NCBI RefSeq assembly: GCF_004798865.1
Contig: NW_025336481.1
Location: forward strand, 17,454,934 to 17,518,933
DNA: 64,000 nucleotides
Reading direction: 5' to 3'
DNA from: Varanus komodoensis
Lineage: Eukaryota > Chordata > Lepidosauria > Squamata > Varanidae
Under the pieces are notes generated by a model. It saw only the letters and a program-made list of their open reading frames with translations, had not been told where the DNA came from and did no database searches. Below, one piece after another: positions 12,801-24,800 of the stretch. A program made the translations under genes and the position numbers. Within the stretch, counting starts at the first letter, position 1, and the number at the start of each line of letters is the position of its first letter.

Positions 12801-15800
12801 CTACTTTACTTATAAAATCAAGTTTCCTAAGAGGTGAAATGGAAACTTTCATAGAACTCTGAAATTTTGCAACTTTCATAGAACTGTATATCATTACTTT
12901 CCTCTTTAGAAATTACACTGCTCTCTCTCTCTCCTATCAGAATCTCCAGTGATCACTGTACTTCTGAGGGAAATAGATAGGCCAGTATAATGGACACTTG
13001 CTCAGCCCATATCACTCATGCCAGCCTTTGCTACTCCAAACACTATGCCATGATCAGTACAAAATGCAACAAAATGCAAAAATGGCTGCAAATTTAAGTC
13101 ATGCTTCCAGTAGGCCCACTGAAACCAACATGACTTAAGTTCATTGTGTTTAACTTGTCTCACTGATTTCAGAGTCTAAACTGTTGTAAGCCGTGTTGTA
13201 AGCCGCCCCGAGGTTTCGGCAAGGGGCGGCATAGAAATGTTATAATAATAATAACAACAACAACAACAACAACAACAACAACTATGCATGATTAAGTCAG
13301 GATGCAGTTCAAAGATGGGAAATCCCATCTTGTGGATGCTATAACTATGATTTCTTGCATCAAGCAGAGGATTGCTTAGAGAGCTTTCATGTCCTGTCCC
13401 ATTCTACGAGCACCAAAAAAACGTAACAACAAGGGCCCCTCTGGACTAGCAACAGTTGGCTGCATCTCTACATGAACTGTATGAATCAATCATGCTGATT
13501 CAGCATGCCTGCCACTTGTAAAAATGCTGCAGTTATTCAACTAAGCTAACATCCATTAGCTCCACTCACTCATTTCACAGTTCAGGAAGAAAAACACTAT
13601 TCAGGTAATTAGGTCTTTATCCCTTAGATTCCTCGATTCATTTGTGCCCCATTTAATTGCTTTTATCCATCATTAAATTATTCTGCTGCATCTATCTTAT
13701 TTTGTTTTAAATCACTATCTAGAGATGCATGTTCTCTGTTCTAAGGACACCTACATTTGTTGCTCAAAGTAAATATTGCATAAAGTAATATGCACAACAA
13801 TATTATAACAATGCATAACAGTGCTTAATTTTACATCAGAAGTTCCAGTTTCAAGATTCGCAGTATCTAACATATTTTGGTTAGGACTGGAATGGCAGAA
13901 GACAAAGAAATCTGCCCAAGGCCATATATTTTTCCAGATATTTTGTAATATGTGTGTTCACCAAATTTGCCCTTTCTCTTCGGTCATGAGGGCTAGAAAT
14001 CATATTTTCAAAAAACTGTCAGTGCCAAATTAGATCATATAATAGCCTGATGAAACTATGAAACATTGAAACTATGCAAGGCACTTCCAGGGGAATAACC
14101 AGGATTGGAGGAATCACAGCGAAAGAGACACTTAATGACTTTTCCATCCCACAGAATAATTCCCCACCCTATGAAATTTTAGCAGTGCACCCCTGTGCAT
14201 GTCTACTCAGTTCTGTCCTATTTTCAGTGGGATGGACTCCAGGTAAGTATACATAGGATTGTAACATATATGTAGCAAAACATACACCTAAATCCCTGCA
14301 GGAGGAAAAGCTGGGGGAGCAATTTGGAGTAGGAAAAAGGCATATGAATAAAGTGTCAGGGTGATTATAATTCTCTCCTAATCCCATGTCATGATGATTT
14401 TACACCTTCTGTAAAATGTAGTATTATTTATACACATATCACACAGAGTAATTGTATACACATCTGTGTATAGCATCTATTTTATCCATCTACAATTGAA
14501 AGTTCTGCAAAGATTTCAGATCACACTACTGTTAGTGAGAGGATCATAAGAAGCTGTCATATAGCGAGTCACTCTTTTGGCACATCTAGCTCAGTCTTGT
14601 CAACATTGACTTGTAGTAGCTCTCCAGGCCTTCAATGGCAGAAGATTTTCCTCTGCTACCTGGAGAAAGCAAGGCTAGAACCCAGGACCTTATGCATGCA
14701 AAGCAGGTGCTCTGTCACTGAACTGTGGTCCCTTCTCTGATGCACATCAACTGTTCACTCCATTTTGCTTTATACGGCACAAGCAGTGAAGACATATAAA
14801 GAGAATATGCTGCTGCTGTTCATGGGGTATACAGAGTAGGGACAGAGATAAGGCTGCATCAATCTGCAAATTTCAAAAAGCATGCAAGTTTGCACAATTT
14901 AACATATTGTTATGCTAAAATACACATTTTGTGTGCATTTATATGCTTTTAGTATGTATTTTAAGCCAGGAAAAGAATTGCAACATTTGGAGAAGAGTAA
15001 AACCCAAAATAATTTCATTCTGATCTGCATATTACATGAATATGTGGAATGAATGGGTCTCTTAAAAATGCAGATCATATGAAGACCTTGAACATCCCTA
15101 GTGCAGAGTAGGGCTACAAAACTCTTTAGCCTATGGTCCAATTGATGAGAATGTAACTGGCATACCAGGGTATGATCTGAAAGCACGAAATGCAGCCATC
15201 TTGCTGACACTAAGCAGGTCTGGTTTCCATCATTGGTTCCTGTCCTGGAATGCCAGGTATGCTGCCCTGAGTTCCACAGCAGAAGAAAATACCTAAGAAA
15301 AGCAAACAAATATTTGAGAGAAGGTTGGACACAGACAAGATACTCCTGAAGAATGGAATTGCCAGTTGCCCATCTGTAACTTATGGAAAAAACAAACCCT
15401 CCAACTATTGCTTTGAATGGCAAATACTGTTAACAGAACAATTGCATTTAGTTCTTCTTTGTGGCCTCTGTGCATCACACACATGGACTCTGCCCCTGCA
15501 CAGAGCCTCAATTCAGGAAGTTTCCATAGTTGAGAGATCTTTGGCAGGAAACTCCCCCACCATATATTGCTAGCAGGTTCCTGCTTGTTCCCACCACTCC
15601 TCTTCAACCAGCATTGTGGTTCCCTTCATACAAAGATTCTTTCTTCCTTCCTCTTCAAGAGAAAGCACTAGACTTGCTCCAGTCATCAAATTATCCTTCA
15701 CCCATTTCATTTTTTAATTTTCTTACAACTTTCTCATTCTTTGAGAGAGGATTTTCTATTGTTTGGGAGCAATTTTCTATTGTTCCTTCTCATCTGAGAA

Positions 15801-18800
15801 GTGTATGGTCTTTTGGAAATATGCTCGGTATGGCAGCAAATTCCCACCACTTAATTTGCCTATTCTGCTTGGGTGAGGGACACATTGTTGATTTTTGCTC
15901 ACACTGCCAAGTCTTTACTAAGCAGCCCAGGGAAAACAGGTCTGAATTTGAAGGCTTTCTTCTGGAAGGGAGCATTAACAGCAGTGGGAATTCTTTATAC
16001 TGCAGTGGCCCAACAATACCTTTCCTGCCAAGGGTGGCTTCCTTTTCTGTAATCATTGTGGAGTTAACCTCTAGTTAATCACTAGTTAGACTAGTGCCTT
16101 CTCCCTCAGCATTTGTTCCAGCTCCAGCCAAGGTCTGAACAGATCCCCCAATACCTAAGTGATCTCTTGCTGCCTCAGCAGCCAAAACATTGTCCAACAT
16201 TGTCCCAAAAAAGCCAATTTTAGACCAGATAAAGGAGAAGAGCATTTTTCTGCTTCTTCTTGGGAGCACTCCAGTGCTCAACAGCTCTGATGCTGATTCC
16301 AGTGCTGTTACTTGACTTGCCCTTAAGGGTTTTGCCTCCTTACGCTTTGTTGGATCCAGCTGTAGTCACCTCAGCCCCAGAAGGAGAGATCTGAAGGTAG
16401 AGGAGCATTGCCACCAAAAATTTCTGAGCTATGGAAACTTCCTGAATCAAGGCAGACCCCATGTGTGTGATGCACAGATGACTATTCAAAGAACTATTGT
16501 TACAGGTAAGCAGTATGTCTATTCTATTATTTATATATGTAAATATATGTAAATGTACAATATATAGCTCCTTCATGGATCACTGCCTTGTCGTGGTGAA
16601 GCGGCTTGTGTAGCTCAATGAAGCTATGAGCTATGCCGTGCAGGGTCACCCAAGATGGACAGGTCATAGCAGAGAGCTCTGACAAAATGTGATCCACTGG
16701 AGAAGGAAATGGCAACCCACTCCAGTATCTTTGCCATGAAAACCCCGGAAGATGAGTCCCTCAGGTCGGAAGGTGTCCAGTATGCTAGTGGGGAAGAGCA
16801 GAGGGCTAGTACAAGTAGCTCCAGAAAGAATGAAGCGACTGGGTCAAAGCTGAAAGGACACTCAGTTGCTGATGTATCTGGTGGTGAAAGGAGAGTCTGA
16901 TGCTGCAAAGATCTATACTCCATAGGAACCTGGAATGTAAGATCCATGAATCAAGGCAAGCTGGATGTGGTCAAACAAGAGATGACAAGACTGAACATCG
17001 ACATCTTAGGAATCAATGAACTAAAATGGACAGGAATGGGTGAATTTAATTCAGATGACCATCAGGTATACCACTGTGGGCAAGAATCCCTCAGAAGAAA
17101 TGGAGTAGCCTTCATAGTCCATAAAAGAGTAGGAAAAGCAGTACTGGGATACAATCTCCAAAATGACAGAATGATCTCAGTTCGAATCCAAGGCAAACTA
17201 TTCAACATCACAGTAGTCCAAGTCTATGCCCCAACCACTGGTGCTGAAGAGGCTAGAGTTGACCAGTTCTATGAAGGCCTACAGCACCTTCTAGAATTAG
17301 CAACAAAAAATGATGTCCTTATCATCATGGGGGATTGGAATGCTAAAGTAGGAAGCCAAAAGATAACCAGAATAACAGGCAAGTTTGGCCTTGGAGTACA
17401 AAATGAAGCAGGGCACAGGCTGGTAGAATTTTGTCAAGAGAATACAATGGTCATAGCAAACACTCTTTTCCAACAACCCAAGAGATGACTCTACACATGG
17501 ACATCACCAGATGGTCAACACAGAAATCAGATTGACTATGTGCTCTGCAGCCAAAGATGGAGAAGCTCTATACAGTCAGTAAAAACTAGACCAGGAGTTG
17601 ACTGTGGCTCAGATCATGAGCTTCTGGTTGCAAACTTTAGGCTTAAGTTGAAGAAAGTAGGGAAAAGCACTAGGCCACTCAGGTATGACCTAAATCATAT
17701 CCCTGATGAATATACAGTAGAGGTGACAAATAGATTTCAGGAATTAGATCTGATAGACAGAGTGCCTGAAGAACTATGGACGGAGGTTCACAACATTGTA
17801 CAAGTGCAGCAACTAAAACCATCCCAAAGAAAAAGAAATGCAAGAAAGCAAAATGGCTGTCTGAGGAAGCTTTACAAATAGCTGAGGAAAGAAGGGAAGC
17901 GAAAGGCAAGGGAGAAAGTGAAAGATACAAACAATTGAATGTAGAATTCCAGAGAATAGCTAGAAGAGATAAGAATGCCTTCTTAAATGAACAGTGCAAA
18001 GAAATAGAAGAAAACAATAGAATAGGGAGGACCAGAGATCTCTTCAAGAAAATTAGAGATATGAGGGGAACGTTTCATGCAAAGATGGGCATGATAAAGA
18101 ACCAAAATGGCAGGGACCTAACAGAGGCAGAAGAGATTAAGAAGAGGTGGCAAGATTACACAGAAGAACTATACAAGAAAGAGCTTAACGTCCCTGATAA
18201 CCACGATGGGGTAGTCACTGAGCTCAAGCCAGACATCCTGGAATGTGAAGTCGAATGGGCCTTAGGAAGTCTGAGCAACAACAAAGCTAGTGGAGGTGAC
18301 AGTATTCCAGCTGAGCTATTCAAAATCCTAAAAGACGATGCAGTAAAAGTGCTACACTCAATATGCCGGCAAATTTGGAAAACTCAACAGTGGCCACAGG
18401 ATTGGTAAAGGTCAGCTTACATTCCAATCTCAAAGAAGGGCAATGCCAAAGAATGTTCAAACTACCGCACCATTGCACTCATTTCACATGCTAGCAAAGT
18501 GATGCTCAAAATCCTACAAGCTAGGCTCCAGCAGTATGTGGACCGAGAAGTACAGGTAGGATTTCAAAGAGGGAGAGGAACTAGAGATCAAATTGCCAAC
18601 ATACGCTGGATCATGGAGAAAGCTAGGGAGTTCCAGAAAAACATCTACTTCTGCTTCATTGACTATGCTAAAGCCTTTGTTTGTGTGGATCACAACAAAT
18701 TGTGGCAAGTTCTTAAAGAGATGGGAGTACCAGACCATCTTATTTGTCTCTTGAGAAACCCATATGCAGGTCAAGAAGCAACAGTGAGAACTGGACACGG

Positions 18801-21800
18801 AACCACTGATTGGTTCAAAATTGAGAAAGGAGTTTGGCAAGGCTGTATACTGTCGCCCTGTCTATTTAACTTATATGCAGAGCACATCATGAGAAAGGCG
18901 GGGCTAGATGAATCACCAGTTGGAATTAAGATTGCTGGGAGAAATATCAACAACCTCAGATATGCAGATGATACCACTCTCATGGCAGAAAGTGAAGAGG
19001 AACTAAAGAGCCTCTTGATGCGGGTGAAGGAGGAGAGTGCAGAAGTTGGCTTGAAACTCAACATTAAGAAAACTAAGGTCCTCTCACTTCCTGGGAAATA
19101 GATGGGGAAGAAATGGAGGTAGTGACAGATTTTATTTTCCTGGGCTCCAAGATCACCGCAGACGGGGACTGCAGCAAAGAAATTAAAAGACGCTTGCTCC
19201 TGGGGAGGAAAGCTATGGCAAATCTAGACAGCATACTAAAAAGCAGAGACATCACCCTGCCAACAAAAGTGCATATAGTCAAGGCTATGGTTTTCCCAGT
19301 TGCAATGTATGGCTGTGAAAGCTGGACCATAAGGAAGGCTAAGTGCAAGAGGACTGAGGCCTTTGAATTGTGGTGCTGGAGGAGACTCCTGCAAGTCCCT
19401 TGGACCGCAAGTCGATCAAACCGGTCAGTCCTAGAGGAGATCAACCCTGACTGCTCTTTAGAAGGCCAGATACTGAAGATGAAAGTCAAATACTTTGGCC
19501 ACCTAATGAGAAGGAAGGACTCTCTGGAGAAGAGCCTAATGCTGGGAACAATAGATGGCAAAAGAAGAAGGGGACGGCAGAGGATGAGGTGGCTATATGG
19601 AGTCACTGAGGCAGTTGGTGTGAGCTTAGGTGGACTCCGGGGGATGGTGGAGGACAGGAAGGCCTGGGGCAGTTTTGTCCATGAGGTCGCGATGGGTCAG
19701 ACACGACGTCGCGACTAACAACAACAACAATATATAGCTTGATGTTTCTTCATTTCTCTTTTATTCATTTCTATATAACTATTTGGTGCTCCAACCTTAT
19801 ACTTTTAGATAAGGTTTTTGTTTTTAAAGAAGAAATATGAAAAGGTTTGGCTGACTGATGCTAGGATGTCCTCCTTTTTGCATGCGGTTACACCTGGCTT
19901 AATCTGTTATAAAGGCTCCTGTCCCATGAGAAGTGATGCCTCCTCCTCTGTCTGGGCTTTGCTTTGCATGTAGCGAAATGTCACCTGAAAGCCAGCAGCT
20001 GGATAGGGGGATTTGCGTGACTTGCAAAAGGCAGCTGCTCCAAAGAAATGTTAGTAATTGACGTTTTCTCTCCCTCCCATGGGTATCATGTCAGAAGGAG
20101 TAGGCAGAATTCCCCCAATGGATGAGCGGTTTGGGAAAATGGGCTTCTCCTTCTGCACCATCCTTTGCTTCTTTGGAGAAGATGGAATAGTGGCACCAGA
20201 AAGATATATTGATCATAGACAATCCGATCACAGATCCTGAAATAGGGATCTTTTCTTGCATCTATTCTTGTCTAAGAATGAAAAACATGTCATTTGATTG
20301 TCTAGACAACTTGTCTCTGTATGTGAATGAGTTAAGGCTAGACTATATCTTGGGTAGTTCCTTGCATGGTCTCACCACCCTGTTTCCAACTCACTGCTGT
20401 ATAATACAGGACTGTCAATTCTGCTCCACAACGGAGACTGAACCTCCTGTGTTGCTGCTGTGTGTGTGCAGCTACAGGCAGGCACAAGGGCCACTCCTTC
20501 CACAATCAAGATAAGTACCACCATACAAGATTTGTATCTTCAGCACACAAATGAGGGAACTGGGGGGGGGGGGCACAGTGATTCTTGCCCCTGAATTCTA
20601 AATTCAGATTTATTTAAATACAAAAGATTCATGTATTCATTCCTCAAGAGGTAAAATTGTGCATTGCTTTCCCTTCTCCCAGGCATGACCTAGCTTAATT
20701 TACTAATTTATAATCCCAGAAATTCCCTTAATGGTTAGGGTTAGCTGGTTAGGCTAGAGAAATAATATTTATTTATAATGAAGTGCATTTATTTCATTCA
20801 ATATCATTCATAAAATTTATATAAAGTGGTGGTGACACCCAAGGCAAATTGAAGAATGCAATTTTAAAATAATAAAAATACCAAAACATTCAACTGACAC
20901 ATCCACAGAAACCAGCATTAAACTGGGACACCATCAGAAGAAATGGGGAAATGAACCACACCCTTGCTATACTTGATACTCCAGATGCTGAGAAAGTACA
21001 GACATTTTGATGGCACACCTAAAACTGCCTGAAGCTTGGTAAGCCTCTGTCTTAACAATGATGCTACCACAAAAAAGCTCTACTAGGTCTAAACTTCTCC
21101 AAAGGAAGGAACCTGGAGTGAGCCTTCCCCAAACCACTCTTGGAGGTCTTAAAGAACAGGAAGGCCCCCATGGGATAAGGTGCTCCTTCAGGTTGTGTGC
21201 AGGTTATAGGTTAAAAAAACCTCTTAAACTTGGCCCAGAAAAAAAGTCCTGGAAGTCAGTGAAAATGAGCCAAAATTGTAGTAACATGCTCAGTGAATCA
21301 AAGATCTTCTGGGAAGCAGCAGGAGAATTCTGTACAAGCTGAAGAATTTGGACCATCTTCAAGAGCAACCCTGCCAAGACCATGATGGTAGTAATCTATC
21401 TCCAAAGTTTCTAGGAAACAGATGACTATCTCCAAGGTAGGCCTGCCACTGAAAAGCACTCCTAGCCACCTGCTAACTAGGCATGCAGGAACTTCCTCAA
21501 GTGGTATATTTACACCTTCCAAGTGAGTGTAATGCTCTAATGCACTTGTAAAAGCCATACACACTTGCTGTGTTAGTACTTGGAACCCCTATCATCATCA
21601 GCACACCTTTCTAGGATTCAACTTGAATTTGTTCATCTGCATCCAATTTCTAGCAGAATCTGACTGGGCTCAATGAGGAGGGAAAAAATATCAGCATGCT
21701 GATGATTCTGCATTCCAAAATGACAAGGAATCCTTCCTTGTGGCTGCACAGAGACATGTCAAAGCACTAGGGATAAGAAGGAATCTACAGCATCCTCAGG

Positions 21801-24800
21801 GCCAGGGAGTGGAGCATCAGCCACTCAGAGCTGTCTGCTTCACCTACCTTCTCAGGTGGGATGAGAACCACTGCAACACAGTGACCCCAAGATTCTTTAA
21901 CTGCACATTCCACATATTTCTGAACTGCTTGCGATTGGTAGTGACCTGAGGAGTCTAAAAAGCATAGTGTTGTCTTCTTTTTTTAAAGAAAGCAAAAGGC
22001 AACTTAATTTAATGAAGTTGTGTTACAGCAGCACCAAAAATGAAACCATAGTTAAGTTTACATTGAGAGTTTCACTCCAGACAGTAGTAAAACATTCTGT
22101 ACTTAAGTGATTGAGTTGTGTTCCCATATTTTGCACACTGACTCTTCAGGGGACAGCTAAATTATCCATAACACTATTTTCCTCAACAATTTATTAACTC
22201 TGGCAGAACAAGTACTTCAAAATTAGATCCTTTCCCCCTGTCTTACTCTCCTCCAGATATTTTGCTTTATGCCCTTTCTTTCACCTTTCAAGGCATCCCT
22301 GGACCAAGTGCTTTTCAGACATGATCTCTTCGTATACTTAGCCAGGCTGTTGAAGTGTGTATTTTCTCTTCTTTGAAATAGTAAGCTAATTCAACCTTCT
22401 TTTGAATAAAGAAGAACTTAGCAGTTTGAGGGTTGTATGTTAGGCATATTTGTTAAAGGTGCAAGCATTCAGATTCCATGGTGATTGTTTAATGACTTGC
22501 TTAGGCTTAATATCATATATACCATGGGGCCATATATAGCCTGGATGTTGAAAGCAGGATTCTGGCCCCACAAGGCTGGCCGGCCTGCCTGCCTGAGACA
22601 GGTCTTAGGACAGCAGTCTGAGTCTGCCCCGGGGCAACATCCAAGATGGTGCCTGGTTTCAATTCTCCAGTTGTCCCTCTGCCCCTCCAAGCACATGGCA
22701 ATGCCAACAGCATCAGAGCAGGAGACACACAGGCTATATGCCACCCTGATTGTTTAACTGAATACCTAGGGTCATCCCACATGCCTACTGCTCATACCAC
22801 TTTGTGCCAGGAGACACTGGGAGGCTGGCTTGATTATATCACTGATCAGCTTAGGGAGAAGATCCAACCATGTCCAAAATGTCCAAAGCACTATGCAGGT
22901 GCTGAGTCTGCTGCCAGATGGAGGGCTCCTGCTGTTTCCATTGAGAAGGCATTCTGTGGTTCTTTCAGCTTTTTTTTCTTAGTGAGTCTTAGTCACTGAT
23001 AAGAAAAAAGACAGAAGTGGAAGAAAGGAGAGTTCTGAGCTGAAGACATCACCATCTGCCTGCCCCATAAAATTGAGTGAATAAAGCAGGGTGATGGTGC
23101 CTTAAAAGTCTCATCTGGAAGCACCCAGAGATAATCTCTGGGTGTGCATTCCATGTTAAGGTTTTTTGCTAGGGTAATGTTTGATACTGGCTTTAATCCT
23201 GTAATCTGCAACTGCAGTCTGCAAGGTAGAAATCTACAACAATCATTTTGTTTTCAGTAGTGCATTAAAAAAAGATAGCTTCTTAACAGAATAATAGCCC
23301 TTGTTAAAATACTTTCAGATGCCGTGAAATATGCCTAGTCAGATAGTATTTAGATCAAGAAATTTGGTACTGTGCAAAGGCATCTGTCCTGAGAACATCC
23401 ATTATCATACTTTGGCAAAACCAGGACATATAGGTCTTTGTCCTCATGGGAACTGTGTTTGTCTAAAAATCCTTCCTTAAATTCTTCTGCACATGTGGGG
23501 AAATGTTTGCACCATCTTAGATTCTGCACCTTCACTTCAAGCTGAAGCCAGAGGAAAGGAATTGCTAAAGAATGGTGAAGGAAAAGAATTGATCTGAGGC
23601 AGGATCTGGATGGGTGGTGAATCTGGGGAAGAAAGAGTTGGGATATCTAGGTTACTGGACAGGATAAACTTGGGGAAATAAATTAATTAAGATGACTTAT
23701 GATGTGTGATATGACCTGTACTATGTATCTTGGCTCACTTTCTTTTGAGGCTTCTGCTCTGTCTGTAGGTGTCTTGCTGCTTTCTAATGTAGCTCAGTTG
23801 TGGTTTCCTTGGAGTTATTTTTTCCTATGTGTCCTAATTCCATGGCAATGGTGCAACTTAGTACTGCAAAGGACTTATAAACACTTGCAATTGCTGTACA
23901 TCATAGCTTAAGAGTGCAGTCCTATGCAGATGAGTGTACGACCCCAGACTCAGCAGCCCATGATCATCTAATGCAGAGTGGAAGGGGCAGTGGAAGTGAT
24001 CTCTGTCTCCTTGCTTCTCCTGTTCTGAATTTTTGTTAGACAACCACTTTTGACCATGTAGCGGTGGCATCTCAAAGGGTGGGGAAAGGAGGCTACAGTG
24101 ACTTCAGGACACCTGCTCCAGTCTCCTTCCCTCTCTGCATCCCATAATGTCCCCCTCCAAAGTTGCTTTCCCCACCTCAGAGAGTAATGATACTACACAG
24201 GGGCCATAAGATCGTTTGTTTTCCTAGCTCCAAGGACAGAGACAGCACTCTGACCTAAGGGCTCAAATTTGAGCCTTCAGCCTCCCTCCCATTCACAGCC
24301 AGCACCAAAAGAAGCATGTCAATTGCTCTTCAGCATCTAGGCACCATAGGATCATTCCCTCTGAGAATGTAGCGGAAATTCTTATCCAGGCTCTGTGTAC
24401 CAAAGGAGCACTTCAGGGCATACTTTCTGCAAGCCTGCATTCACTGTGGAATACTTTATTTTGAATCTCACTAGCGATGTTTTGAATGTGTGAAGAATTT
24501 TTTTTGCTGTGCAGTTCCAAAAAAACATTTGTTCAGTTTAAAATCCAAGTGCTATTATGTTAACTGATGTACAAAGTGGCTGGTAAGAATATGAAAATAT
24601 AACTGAGTAGTGCAATCTTCTAGAACACAAGACTCTGATTAAGCATTCTCATTTCTCACCCCCTTACCAAAGACACTTCTCTCAGATCGCACTGCTAATC
24701 CTTGCAAAAATGTTCACCATGGACATTTTTCAGTGGTTAATGAAATCCTTCCATGTATTCATTCAGATGCTGTTTTTTGGATGTTGTTCAGTAAGGCTTA

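Noticed and set aside
13240-13282. CRISPR-like or minisatellite array
   Set aside because: Simple (AAT)n and (ACA)n repeats following a LINE tail; no spacers.
14541-14733. Functional tRNA gene
   Set aside because: The A/B-box-like segments sit at the head of a longer SINE body and cannot form a complete cloverleaf; the same head recurs in other copies.
16624-19606. Several minus-strand open frames across the BovB
   Set aside because: They are antisense shadows of the LINE coding sequence.
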